Notes: generated by a model from the sequence alone, not told the origin. Positions 25,656 through 33,781 are shown, counted from the stretch's first letter. The stretch is DNA of 64,000 nt from Bradyrhizobium sp. 4 (GCF_023100905.1 NZ_CP064686.1:2666001-2730000), one strand, 5' to 3'. Made by a program: numbers and translations.

Positions 25656-26441
25656 CTACAGCCGAAACTCGTTGGTCAGCTCGCCGATGCTGTCGATCGC
25701 GACGGTCACGATGTTCACCGGCTCTTTCATCACGCCGACGCCGACCGAGGTGCCGACGGCAATGAGGTCGCCGGGGAGCAGGGTCATGTCGTGGGAGATC
25801 CTGCTGACCAGCTCCTGCGCGGAGAAGATCATGTCCGATATCAGATAGTTCTGCCGCTCCGCGCCGTTGAGGATGGTGCGGACCACCAGCTTTGCCGGAT
25901 CGAGACCGGTGGCGATGACGGGGCCGAACGGGCCGTAATCGTCGATGCCCTTGGCCCGCGCCCATTGCGGGAAAGTGGGATCGCTGGTCAGGATGTCGTT
26001 GGCAGTGATGTCGTTGACGCAGGTGTACCCGAAGATGAAGTTGTCCGCTTCCGCCGGCGACACCCGGGCGCAGGTCTTGCCGATGACGATGCCGAGCTCG
26101 CCTTCATACGTGGTCTTGCCGTCGTAATAAGAGGGACGGCGGATCACCGCGCCGGGCGTCGTAATGCTGGTGGTGGCCTTCAGGAGGTAGAGCGGCTCCG
26201 GCGGCTCGGGCTGGCTGAGCTTGGCCGCGAGCGCGTGAAAATTGTTCCAGAGCGCGACGATCTTGCTGGGCGCGCAGGGCGCGAGCAGTTCGACCTCCGA
26301 CAGCGCCAGCGTCTTGCCGGTTGCCGCATGGCGGCCGAACATGTCGCCCTCATGCACGCTGATGCCTGACGAATTCAGCGTGCCGAAGCCGGTGGCACCG
26401 CTATTGCGGAAGCGGAGCCATCGTTTGATCTCGCGAGCCAT
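25656..26441 (-). CDS. Fumarylacetoacetate hydrolase family protein
   Basis: 261 residues from ATG 26441 (MAREIKRWLRFRNSG), which overlaps the upstream gene's stop by one base (TGATG). The FAH fold core is present: YEGELGIVIGKTC (acidic metal ligands), FGYTCVNDITA, GIDDYGPFGPVIAT, LLPGDLIAVGTSVGVG. Members hydrolyse C-C bonds of diketo acids or decarboxylate or tautomerise oxaloacetate-type acids using Mg or Mn. The substrate is unknown. Tight coupling to a PanE-like reductase suggests a two-step acid pathway, perhaps tied to the oxalate genes nearby. Confidence 0.9.
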   Translation of the reverse strand: MAREIKRWLRFRNSGATGFGTLNSSGISVHEGDMFGRHAATGKTLALSEVELLAPCAPSKIVALWNNFHALAAKLSQPEPPEPLYLLKATTSITTPGAVIRRPSYYDGKTTYEGELGIVIGKTCARVSPAEADNFIFGYTCVNDITANDILTSDPTFPQWARAKGIDDYGPFGPVIATGLDPAKLVVRTILNGAERQNYLISDMIFSAQELVSRISHDMTLLPGDLIAVGTSVGVGVMKEPVNIVTVAIDSIGELTNEFRL

Positions 26442-27460
26442 CACGCCACCGCCAGTGCGCGCGGATCCGATCGTGTCGAGATGCCGTCGTAGAGACCGGC
26501 GATGCGGGCGCGCTGGGTCACCATCGCCAGCACTGAATCGAGCGCGGGGGTGGCGATGCCGGTGAGGCGGCCCATCTCCTGCACGACGGTGACGAGCGGG
26601 TCGATCTCCATCGGGCGGCCGCGCTCGAGATCCTGGAGCATCGAGGTCTTGTGCGCGCCGACCTTGCGGGCGCCTTCGATGCGGCGCTCGACGTCGACGC
26701 GGAATTTGACGCCGAACGTCTCGGCGATGCCTTGCGTCTCCATCATGATCGCGCGCGACAGCGCGCGGGTAGCCGGATCGGTGCAGATCACGTCGAGTGT
26801 TGCATGGGTGAGTGCGCTGATCGGGTTGAAGCAGACATTGCCCCACAGCTTGAGCCAAATCTCGTCGCGGATGCGGTCGAGCACCGGCGCTTTCAGCCCG
26901 GCTGCGACGAAGAGATCGGCGAGGCGTTGCACGTCCGGGGTGGTCTCGCCGGAGGGCTCGCCGAGCGGAAAGTTGTTGCCGTAGACGTGACGGATCACGC
27001 CGGGCGCCTCGATCTCGGTGGCGGGATAGACGATGCAGCCGATGGCGCGCTCGGCGCCGATTTCGCGCCACTGCCGTCCGCCGGGGTCGATGCTCTCCAG
27101 CGTCGAATTCTCGTATTGGCCGCCGTGCTTGTAGAAGTACCAATAGGGGATGCCGTTGACGGCGGTGACGATGCGGGTGTGGGGGCCGAGCAGCGGCTGC
27201 ATTGTCTCGATCACGCCGGTGATCGAGTGCGCCTTCAGCGTGATGATGATGTAGTCCTGCACGCCGAGCTCGGCCGGATCGTCGGTGCAGCGCGGATGCA
27301 CGGTGTGCTTCTCCTCGCCCGCGAGCAGCGTCAGGCCGCGCTCGCGCATCGCGGCAAGGTGCGCGCCGCGTGCGACTAGGCTGACGTCGGCGCCCGCGCG
27401 CGCGAGCTGAACCCCGAGATATCCACCGATTGCGCCGGCGCCGTAGATGCAGATCTTCAT
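26441..27460 (-). CDS. 2-dehydropantoate 2-reductase (PanE/ApbA)-like; candidate oxalyl-CoA reductase
   Basis: 339 residues. The N-terminal Rossmann loop YGAGAIGGYLG and the C-terminal helical domain with WLKLWGNVCFNPISALT (PanE catalytic Lys and Asn region) place it in the ApbA/PanE family. True PanE makes pantoate for CoA. Here the neighbours are an FAH-family protein and the oxalate transport genes. In Methylobacterium extorquens the panE2 product reduces oxalyl-CoA to glyoxylate, so the same role is plausible here but unproven. No oxalate-regulon operator is seen upstream. Confidence 0.85.
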   Translation of the reverse strand: MKICIYGAGAIGGYLGVQLARAGADVSLVARGAHLAAMRERGLTLLAGEEKHTVHPRCTDDPAELGVQDYIIITLKAHSITGVIETMQPLLGPHTRIVTAVNGIPYWYFYKHGGQYENSTLESIDPGGRQWREIGAERAIGCIVYPATEIEAPGVIRHVYGNNFPLGEPSGETTPDVQRLADLFVAAGLKAPVLDRIRDEIWLKLWGNVCFNPISALTHATLDVICTDPATRALSRAIMMETQGIAETFGVKFRVDVERRIEGARKVGAHKTSMLQDLERGRPMEIDPLVTVVQEMGRLTGIATPALDSVLAMVTQRARIAGLYDGISTRSDPRALAVA

Positions 27461-27510
27461 GGAATCCTCGCGGAGCAGCAGAAGCCGGATTTCGGGACGA
27501 AAGATCCGGT

Positions 27511-27534
27511 CCGGCTCGGAAGGGTCCGAGCCGG
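27511..27534 (-). terminator. Hairpin after the CBS-domain gene
   Basis: CCGGCTCGGA (27511-27520) is perfectly inverted as TCCGAGCCGG (27525-27534) with a 4-base loop. It is 30 bases after the CBS gene stop. No good T-run follows, so it may be a weak or Rho-assisted terminator. Confidence 0.5.
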
Positions 27535-27564
27535 GGCCGGTAGTCGCAGGGGAAGTGAGGCGCT

Positions 27565-27990
27565 TTAAGCTGCTTGCGGCGTGCCGTTGAGTGCTTCGTC
27601 GATGACGGCCGCGATGTCGCGCATGCTGATGACCGAGACGAGGCTGTAATCGTCGATGACAGGCAGGTGCCGGATGTGATTCCGGTTCATCAGATGGCGG
27701 ACGTGCTCGATCGTGTCGCTCGAGGTGCAGGACACGAGTTGCTGCACCGAGACGAGCTGCGAGACCTTGACGTTGACGGCATTGGCGCCGTGCTCAGCGA
27801 CCGCGCGCACGACGTCGCGTTCGGTGAACATGCCGACCGCGGTGTTACCCTCGGAGCGGACCACGTCCTTCACCACCAGTGCGCTGATGTTGTTGGCGCG
27901 CATCAGCTTGGCGGCGATACCCACCGTTTCGTTCATTCGCACCGTGACAACGCGCGGTGTCTTCTTGCGCAGAATGTCTCCGACCAGCAT
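27565..27990 (-). CDS. Tandem CBS-domain protein
   Basis: 141 residues from ATG 27990 (MLVGDILRKKTPRVVTV), preceded by GGGAGG. It consists of two CBS motifs (about 1-70 and 75-135) with typical GMFTERDVVRAVAEHG and HLPVIDDYSLVSVISMRDIAAVI segments. Such stand-alone CBS pairs bind adenosine nucleotides or NAD and modulate other proteins. The gene carries a copy of the 17-bp oxalate-regulon motif 34 bases upstream of its start, so it is probably induced with the oxalate genes. Its partner is unknown. Confidence 0.92.
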   Translation of the reverse strand: MLVGDILRKKTPRVVTVRMNETVGIAAKLMRANNISALVVKDVVRSEGNTAVGMFTERDVVRAVAEHGANAVNVKVSQLVSVQQLVSCTSSDTIEHVRHLMNRNHIRHLPVIDDYSLVSVISMRDIAAVIDEALNGTPQAA

Positions 27991-28023
27991 TGCAACCTCC
28001 CTGGGTGAATGATGTGGCGAGTG

Positions 28024-28040
28024 TGGTATACATAATGCCA
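28024..28040. promoter_or_regulatory. Putative GntR operator 1 (CBS-domain gene)
   Basis: TGGTATACATAATGCCA, 34-50 bases upstream of the CBS-domain gene start. It is one of six similar 17-bp motifs with TGGYAT/ATGCCA half-sites in this window. Confidence 0.7.
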
Positions 28041-28107
28041 ATCGTCAAGCGTCGGTTTGGCTGATCCGAAAATTCTTGCGGCAGCAATGCTGACATTTAT
28101 CGTGAGC

Positions 28108-28141
28108 CAAAAAGGAAGGGGCGCATCGCTGCGCCCCTTTT
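28108..28141 (-). terminator. Terminator of the first OxlT-like gene
   Basis: AAGGGGCGCA (28116-28125) is perfectly inverted as TGCGCCCCTT (28130-28139) with a 4-base loop. On the minus strand the stem is followed by CCTTTTTGG. It is 24 bases after the stop at 28165. Confidence 0.8.
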
Positions 28142-28164
28142 CATCCGTGCAAGGTGCGTGTTCG

Positions 28165-29487
28165 TTATGCCGTCTCGGTCTTGGCGTTCCCCGTCGCGGC
28201 GTTGGCGCTCTCGGCTTCCTTGCCGAGGATGAAGGAGCGGCGCATCGGCTTGATCACGAACAGCGCCGTCAGGGCTGCCGTCGCGTTCAGCGCGACTGCG
28301 ACCACGAACACGGCCTTCCAGCCATAGGTGGCCGAGATCACGCTTGCGAGCGGAACGAGCAGGGACGCCGTCCCCTTCGCCGTGTAGAGCATGCCGTTGT
28401 TGGTGGTTGCAAACTTCGAGCCGAAGGTGTCCCCGCAGGTCGCGGGGAACAACGAGTAGATCTCCCCGAACACGCCGAAATAGACCGCGGTGGCGAGCAC
28501 GAAGACGACGGGCACGTGGCCATAGGCCGACAGCGTCAGCAGCATCAGCGCGGCGGTGCCGAAGGCGATGAACATGGTGTGCTCGCGGCCGATCGTGTCG
28601 GAGACGAAGCCGAAGAAGGGCCGTCCGAAACCGTCGAAGATGCGGTCGAGCGAGATCGCGAACGTCAATGCCGCCATCTGGAAGCCGGCGAGCGTGACCG
28701 GCGTGTCGGCGATCTTGAAGTCGTGCGCGATCGGGGCGATCTGCGCTGCGGTCATCAGGCCGCCGGAGGCAACCATGACGAAAACGAGATACATCACCCA
28801 GAAAACAGGGGTGCGCAGCACCTCGGGCGGGGTAAAGTCGATCTTGGTCTGCGGCAGATTGAGCTGCTTCTTCTTCGGCGGGATCGAAATCCGCGGCGGC
28901 TGGATGAAGAAGGCGAGCACGAAGACGATCACGCCCTGGCCGATGCCGAAGGTGAGAAACGCGTGCTGATAGCCGCTCGTTGCGATCATGGTCGCGATCG
29001 GCACGACGGTGAGTGCAGCGCCTGCGCCGAAGCCGGCGGCGGTCGCACCGGCGGCAAGGCCCCGGCGATCGGGAAACCATTTCAACGCATTGCCGACGCA
29101 GGTGCCGTACACCGCGCCCGCGCCCATGCCGCCGATGATCGCGGCCGCGTAGAGCAAAGTGAGGCTGTCGGCATAGGAATTGAGAATCCACGACAGTGCG
29201 ATCATGACGCCGCCGAACATGATGACGATGCGCGGGCCGTATTTGTCGACGAACCAGGCCTCGATCGGCACCAGCCAGGTTTCGGTGACGACGAAGATGG
29301 TGAAAGCGAGTTGGATCGCGGCGCGTCCCCAATGGTGCGCGTGATCGATCGGATCGACGAACAGCGTCCAGCCGTATTGCAGGTTGGCGATCATCGCCAT
29401 GCAGACGATGCCCATGACCAGCTGGAGCCAACGGAAACCTGTGCGAAGAGGCGCGGCCGTGACAGCGCCATCGGTGCTGGAAATCAT
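28165..29487 (-). CDS. MFS oxalate/formate antiporter-type carrier, copy 1
   Basis: 440 residues from ATG 29487 (MISSTDGAVTAAP), 7 bases after GGGAGG; a longer reading from 29859 runs through the intergenic region. Twelve hydrophobic segments are seen, with MFS loops WFVDKYGPR and GFGRPFFGFVSDTIGRE. The strings TLFVDPI, GTCVGNALKWFPDRRGLAAG and YSLFPATCGDTFGSKFATTNNGMLYTAKGTA are typical of the OxlT group. The Lys in YTAKGTA is where OxlT places its substrate-binding Lys; that alignment is from memory. It would exchange oxalate for formate or a related acid across the inner membrane. A GntR operator copy lies 98 bases upstream. Confidence 0.9.
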   Translation of the reverse strand: MISSTDGAVTAAPLRTGFRWLQLVMGIVCMAMIANLQYGWTLFVDPIDHAHHWGRAAIQLAFTIFVVTETWLVPIEAWFVDKYGPRIVIMFGGVMIALSWILNSYADSLTLLYAAAIIGGMGAGAVYGTCVGNALKWFPDRRGLAAGATAAGFGAGAALTVVPIATMIATSGYQHAFLTFGIGQGVIVFVLAFFIQPPRISIPPKKKQLNLPQTKIDFTPPEVLRTPVFWVMYLVFVMVASGGLMTAAQIAPIAHDFKIADTPVTLAGFQMAALTFAISLDRIFDGFGRPFFGFVSDTIGREHTMFIAFGTAALMLLTLSAYGHVPVVFVLATAVYFGVFGEIYSLFPATCGDTFGSKFATTNNGMLYTAKGTASLLVPLASVISATYGWKAVFVVAVALNATAALTALFVIKPMRRSFILGKEAESANAATGNAKTETA

Positions 29488-29584
29488 CAAAAACCTCCCG
29501 AGCGCCTGTCTGGTTCGACACCGGTCGCAAGATGACCTGGTGTCGCAATATTGTGGCGTATCGTCGCAAGCGCGATGAGGACCT

Positions 29585-29601
29585 TGGTATACCATATTCC
29601 A
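29585..29601. promoter_or_regulatory. Putative GntR operator 2 (OxlT-like copy 1)
   Basis: TGGTATACCATATTCCA, 98-114 bases upstream of the first carrier gene. It has the same TGG-AT half-site and spacing as the other five copies. Confidence 0.65.
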
Positions 29602-29685
29602 GATTGCAAGCCCTATCTTGGCGCGCCACTGACAAAAATATGCGGGGTTCCGTTTGGGAACGGCGGACTCATGAAGACGTTGCGC

Positions 29686-29721
29686 AAAACGAAAACGCCC
29701 GGCCGTGAGGCCGGGCGTTTT
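29686..29721 (-). terminator. Terminator of the second OxlT-like gene
   Basis: A perfect 13-bp stem, AAAACGCCCGGCC (29692-29704) with GGCCGGGCGTTTT (29709-29721), has a GTGA loop. It ends in T-rich sequence on the minus strand and lies 26 bases after the stop at 29748. Confidence 0.85.
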
Positions 29722-29747
29722 GCACGAGAAGGCGCTTTTGGAGCGCG

Positions 29748-31034
29748 TCAGACAGTCGATTGCGCGACCACCACCTTGCGCCAGGGCTTGAGCACCGCGA
29801 TCGCCAGCGCCGAGGCCAGGATGTTGGCGCCGGCTGCGATGATGAACACGTTGTCCCAACTGCCCGACGACTGCTGCATGTAGTTGCCGATCGGGACCAG
29901 CAGCGCGGCCGTACCCTTTGCGGTGTAGAGCAGGCCGGCATTGGTGGTCGCGAACTTGGCGCCGAACGTATCGGTGCAGGTCGAGGGAAACAACGAGTAG
30001 ATCTCACCCCAGGCGAAGAACACGAAGCCCGAGAGCAGCACGAACCAGAGCGGATCCTGGCCCCAGAGGTAGAGCATCCAAATGCCGATACCTTCCATGC
30101 CGAAGGCGATGAACATCGTGTTCTCGCGGCCGATCATGTCGGAGATCCAGCCGAAGAACGGACGCGTCAGGCCGTTGAGCACGCGGTCAATCGTGGCCGC
30201 GAAGGTCACCGCGGTCATGGTCACCGCCATCAGCGTGACCGGCACGTTGTCGATCTTCCAGTCGGCCGCGATCGGCTTCAAATTGGCCGTCACCATCAGG
30301 CCGCCGGCGCCGACGATCACGAACATGAAGTACATCAGCCAGAAGATTGGCTGACGCAGCACTTCGGTCGGCTGATAGTTGCGGCGGGTCTGTTGCAGAT
30401 TGGCGTTCGCCACCACGCTGGGCACCTGGCCTGCCTTGGGCGCCAGCAGGAAGAAGGCGAGAATGCAGATGATGATGCCTTGTCCGAGGCCGAAATAGAG
30501 GAAGGTGGTCTGAAAACCGCTGTCCTTGATCATGGCCTGGATCGGCGCGACGGTCAGCGCAGAGCCTGCACCGAAGCCCGCGGCCGTGATGCCTGCGGCA
30601 AGACCGCGCTTGTCCGGAAACCACTTCAGCGCGTTGCCGACGCAGGTGCCGTAGACGCCGCCGGCGCCGATGCCCGCGATGATCATGCCGAGATAGTAGC
30701 CGTTGAGCGTGGTCGCCTGCGCGTTGATCGCCCAGCCGGCGGCGCAGAGCACGCCGCCGACCAGGACGACGAGGCGCGGACCGTATTTGTCGACGAACCA
30801 TCCTTCGATCGGCACGAGCCAGGTCTCGAACAGCACGAACAGGGTAAAGGCCCATTGGATCGACGCACGATCCCAGCCGAACTTCTTCTGGATGTCGGGG
30901 ACGAAGAACGTCCAGCCGTATTGATAGTTGGCGATCATCACCATCGCAGCGACACCGACCGCCAATTGCGTCCAGCGATACGTGTCGCTAACGCGCGCGG
31001 CTGTCGGGGCGGTTGCTTGCACCATGTCCGTCAT
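29748..31034 (-). CDS. MFS oxalate/formate antiporter-type carrier, copy 2
   Basis: 428 residues from ATG 31034 (MTDMVQATAPTAAR), 5 bases after GGGAGG. It is clearly paralogous to the neighbouring carrier, with matching WLVPIEGWFVDKYGPR, GTCVGNALKWFPDKRGLAAG, LTRPFFGWISDMIGRENTMF and YSLFPSTCTDTFGAKFATTNAGLLYTAKGTA. The carriers diverge mainly in the central loop and termini. It has its own operator copy (53 bases upstream) and its own terminator, so each carrier is a single-gene unit. Two carriers may split import of oxalate from export of formate or CO2-linked acids; the division of labour is unknown. Confidence 0.92.
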   Translation of the reverse strand: MTDMVQATAPTAARVSDTYRWTQLAVGVAAMVMIANYQYGWTFFVPDIQKKFGWDRASIQWAFTLFVLFETWLVPIEGWFVDKYGPRLVVLVGGVLCAAGWAINAQATTLNGYYLGMIIAGIGAGGVYGTCVGNALKWFPDKRGLAAGITAAGFGAGSALTVAPIQAMIKDSGFQTTFLYFGLGQGIIICILAFFLLAPKAGQVPSVVANANLQQTRRNYQPTEVLRQPIFWLMYFMFVIVGAGGLMVTANLKPIAADWKIDNVPVTLMAVTMTAVTFAATIDRVLNGLTRPFFGWISDMIGRENTMFIAFGMEGIGIWMLYLWGQDPLWFVLLSGFVFFAWGEIYSLFPSTCTDTFGAKFATTNAGLLYTAKGTAALLVPIGNYMQQSSGSWDNVFIIAAGANILASALAIAVLKPWRKVVVAQSTV

Positions 31035-31086
31035 AAAGCCTCCCGTGGCGCCTCTCATTTTTTCTGCGAGCGCTGGAACGGCATTC

Positions 31087-31103
31087 TTGTATGCATTATG
31101 CCA
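31087..31103. promoter_or_regulatory. Putative GntR operator 3 (OxlT-like copy 2)
   Basis: TTGTATGCATTATGCCA, 53-69 bases upstream of the second carrier gene. The right half-site ATGCCA is intact; the left is TTGTAT. Confidence 0.6.
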
Positions 31104-31189
31104 AGCTTCAAGCGCTGGTCAGGTCACCGTGCGCAAATGCCGCAGGACCTTGCCCGGTTGCGGCTGTGACTCAGGACAGCACAAGTAGA

Positions 31190-31214
31190 AATGGCCCCGT
31201 CATCCGGGGCCATT
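31190..31214 (-). terminator. Hairpin after the 45-residue gene
   Basis: AATGGCCCCG (31190-31199) is perfectly inverted as CGGGGCCATT (31205-31214) with a 5-base loop. It lies 72 bases after the small gene. There is no long T-run, so it is a possible terminator only. Confidence 0.5.
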
Positions 31215-31285
31215 CATCAAAAGTAGTATGCGGACTGATCTAGAACCGTCTGCCGCTGTGCGCGCAGGGCGGGAGGCTGCCCGGG

Positions 31286-31423
31286 TCACAGGCCAAAGCG
31301 CGGCAGGTCACCGTTGTGATTCGAGATCCTGGCGCTCGCCATCAGGAGGCGGTCGATCGTGGCCATCAGACGGGCGAACAGCGAGGAGGAGGGCGCGAGA
31401 GCGACGGAAGCGGTCTTGGACAT
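31286..31423 (-). CDS. 45-residue small protein in the oxalate regulon
   Basis: ATG 31423 to TGA 31286, encoding MSKTASVALAPSSSLFARLM... and ending NHNGDLPRFGL. AAGGGAA lies about 5 bases before the start. The middle (SLFARLMATIDRLLMASARIS) would form an amphipathic helix; the C-terminus has a short NGDLPRFG motif. A copy of the 17-bp GntR motif is 56 bases upstream, and a hairpin follows. The size resembles small DUF1127-like rhizobial proteins, but I cannot assign a family. Function unknown; control with the oxalate genes is the main clue. Confidence 0.72.
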   Translation of the reverse strand: MSKTASVALAPSSSLFARLMATIDRLLMASARISNHNGDLPRFGL

Positions 31424-31478
31424 CGAATTCCCTTTCTTGAGACGGTCAGTAGTGCTGTCTCATTTCGAAGGGGAATTT

Positions 31479-31495
31479 ATGTATACCAGATGCCA
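31479..31495. promoter_or_regulatory. Putative GntR operator 4 (45-residue gene)
   Basis: ATGTATACCAGATGCCA, 56-72 bases upstream of the small gene at 31423. The same spacing to the start is seen for operators 3 and 5. Confidence 0.62.
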
Positions 31496-31701
31496 ATGTC
31501 TATGCATGCCATTGCATAGCAGCATTTAGCTCTTCGCATTGCAGCATAACAATCCGTTAAATGGGCCGGTTTGAGCGGGATATGCCCAAGACCGGCCGAA
31601 ACTGAACCATTTGACCGTCGATGTCCAAAAACGGAGCCTTGGCAGCGGTACACGAAGCCGTTAGTGGTCTGCCCCCTTCCAATCATCTGTCAGAGTGGTT
31701 C

Positions 31702-33033
31702 ATGTCGAGCGCCTCGCCCGCCGTCTCGATCGGCATCGATTTTGGGACCAGCAACACGGTCGTGGCCCTTGCAGCGGACGACCGCCGGGTCGAGGCCATC
31801 CGCTTCGACCATGGCGGACAGCGCCAAAGCGTCTTCGTGTCGGCGCTGTGTTTCTGGGAGGACCGGCCGGGCGCCGGCGCCCAGGCCGAAGGCGGCCCGT
31901 GGGCGATCGAGCAGTTCCTCGAAGGCCGCCATGTCTACCGCTTCCTCCAGTCGTTCAAGACCTTCGCCGCGAGCTCCAGCTTCAACACCACCCAGGTGTT
32001 CCGGCAGCGCTACAAGTTCGAGGATATTTTGGCGGCGTTCCTGCGGACGCTGGCGCGTCATGGCGGCGATAAATTCGGCTTCGAGACGTCCACCATCACG
32101 GTCGGTCGCCCCGTCCGCTTCGCCGGCGGCAATCCCGACGAGGCGCTGGCGATGCAACGTTACCGGGCCGCGTTCGAGCGCCTTGGGGCCGGCCACGCCC
32201 GCTACGTCTACGAGCCTGTCGGAGCCGCGTTCTCCTTCGCCCGCCGGCTGGAGCGCGATGCGACCGTGCTGGTCGCGGATTTCGGCGGCGGCACCAGCGA
32301 TTTCTCGGTGATGCGGTTCTCGCGTGCCGGCGGGGCCTTGCGCGCCGAGCCGCTCGGCCATGCCGGCATCGGGATTGCGGGCGACACCTTCGATTACCGC
32401 ATCGTCGATCACGTCGTCTCGCCGCGGCTGGGCAAGGGCTCGAGCTTCCGCTCGTTCGACAAGGTGCTACCGATCCCCACCGGCCACTACACCAATCTCG
32501 CGCGTTGGCATCAGCTCGCGATGATGAAGAGCAACGGCGACCTGCGCGAACTCCGGGAGCTTGCGCGCACCGCGGTGAAGCCGGCTCTGCTCGAGGATTT
32601 CATCACCATCGTCGATCTCGACCTCGGCTTTGCGCTGTACCGCGCGGTGTCCGACGCCAAGGTCGCACTGTCGGCGCAGGACCAGGTAGAGTTCCGCTTC
32701 AAAGGCGGTGGCGTCGACATCGGCTCGACCATCACGCGGAAGAATTTCGAAGCCTGGATTGCCGACGATATCGCGAGGCTCGGGGCTACCGTCGACAAGG
32801 TGCTTGGCGAAGCCGGCATTACCGCGCGCGAGATCGAGAAGGTGTTTTTGACCGGCGGCACGTCCTTCGTGCCAGCCGTTCGAAGACTGTTCGCCGAGCG
32901 GTTCGGCAACGAACGGCTGATGTCAGGCGACCAGTTCGAGTCGATCGCCTACGGCCTTGCTTTGATCGGACATAGCCCGGATCCCGACCGCTGGACCGCA
33001 AGTGGCGGCCTCCAGTCGAGGGCGGGCGCGTAG
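31702..33033 (+). CDS. Hsp70-family ATPase without substrate domain (YegD-like)
   Basis: 443 residues from ATG 31702 (MSSASPAVSIGIDFGTSNTVVAL). The actin-like ATPase fold is intact: phosphate-1 loop IGIDFGTSNT (about 10-19), phosphate-2 ADFGGGTSDFSVMRF and the adenosine loop VFLTGGTSFVPAVRRLF. The protein stops after the nucleotide-binding domain, with no DnaK-type substrate-binding domain and lid. This matches the YegD branch. Role unknown, perhaps a regulatory ATPase. It is transcribed away from the 45-residue gene; the shared upstream region holds an operator copy nearer the small gene. Confidence 0.88.
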   Translation: MSSASPAVSIGIDFGTSNTVVALAADDRRVEAIRFDHGGQRQSVFVSALCFWEDRPGAGAQAEGGPWAIEQFLEGRHVYRFLQSFKTFAASSSFNTTQVFRQRYKFEDILAAFLRTLARHGGDKFGFETSTITVGRPVRFAGGNPDEALAMQRYRAAFERLGAGHARYVYEPVGAAFSFARRLERDATVLVADFGGGTSDFSVMRFSRAGGALRAEPLGHAGIGIAGDTFDYRIVDHVVSPRLGKGSSFRSFDKVLPIPTGHYTNLARWHQLAMMKSNGDLRELRELARTAVKPALLEDFITIVDLDLGFALYRAVSDAKVALSAQDQVEFRFKGGGVDIGSTITRKNFEAWIADDIARLGATVDKVLGEAGITAREIEKVFLTGGTSFVPAVRRLFAERFGNERLMSGDQFESIAYGLALIGHSPDPDRWTASGGLQSRAGA

Positions 33034-33073
33034 CCTGCGGTACGCGCGGCCGCCCCTAAGTCCCGTCCGGTCG

Positions 33074-33517
33074 CTATTGCTTGATCTCAGGCTCGACGAG
33101 CTTCGCCAGATTGCGCAGCGATTCCTGCCAGCCGAGATAACATGCCTCCGGCGGGATGACGTCGGGTATGCCGGCCTGCGTGATATCCAGCTCAGTGCCG
33201 ACGGATACTTTCTTCAGGATCACGGTGACCTGGATCTCGCCCGGCAGATTGGGATCGTCGAACCTGTCGGTGTAGCGGAGACGTTCGCCGGGGACGAGCT
33301 CGAGATATTCGCCGCCGAAGGCGTGGCTGTTGCCCGTCGTGAAGTTGCGGAACGACATCTTGAACGTGCCCCCGACCTTCGGCTCGAAATGATGGACGGT
33401 GCAGGTGAAGCCGTTCGGCGGAAGCCATTTCGCCAGCGCATCCGCCTCCAGGAAGGCGCGATAGACTTTCTGCGGGCTGGTCGTGAGAACGCGGTGCAGG
33501 TGGACAGTGCTGGGCAT
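33074..33517 (-). CDS. SRPBCC/AHSA1-family protein
   Basis: 147 residues from ATG 33517 (MPSTVHLHRVLTTSPQKVYRAFLEADALAKWLPPNGF). The start of the START-like AHSA1 fold (V-RAFLEADALAKW) and later GGTFKMSFRNF, GEYLELVPGERLRYTDRFDDPN and GWQESLRNLAKLVE are typical. These small proteins bind hydrophobic ligands or act with Hsp90-like partners. The ligand is unknown. A 63-residue N-terminal extension in the same frame lacks support. It is convergent with the Hsp70-like gene. Confidence 0.9.
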   Translation of the reverse strand: MPSTVHLHRVLTTSPQKVYRAFLEADALAKWLPPNGFTCTVHHFEPKVGGTFKMSFRNFTTGNSHAFGGEYLELVPGERLRYTDRFDDPNLPGEIQVTVILKKVSVGTELDITQAGIPDVIPPEACYLGWQESLRNLAKLVEPEIKQ

Positions 33518-33754
33518 GATCAGTCTTCCTCGTGAAGCGCCGGGCTCGACGTCAGCGTCTATTGCCCGTTCATGTCCAGATGACGGACGAGGTGCCGCCG
33601 ATCCGACGGGGCATCTCGAATTTTTTGATGGATCCACGCATGTGGCGCTCGGCAGCCCTCCCAAAGCAGCTCGCCGGCGGCGAACGATGAGCGCCGAATA
33701 GCACACGTCCTGTGCCTACCGCCGGGCTCCCGAGCCGTTAAATTCGGCCAAGCC

Positions 33755-33781
33755 TTGCAAATAGCGAGGATGTGGTATACG
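33755..33781 (+). promoter_or_regulatory. Candidate promoter of the cold-shock gene
   Basis: TTGCAA (33755-33760) and TATACG (33776-33781) with a 15-base spacer resemble a housekeeping promoter with a short gap. Transcription would leave a leader of about 125 bases before the cold-shock start, as is usual for csp genes. The TGGTATAC here lacks the ATGCCA half-site, so I do not count it as a GntR operator. Confidence 0.4.
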
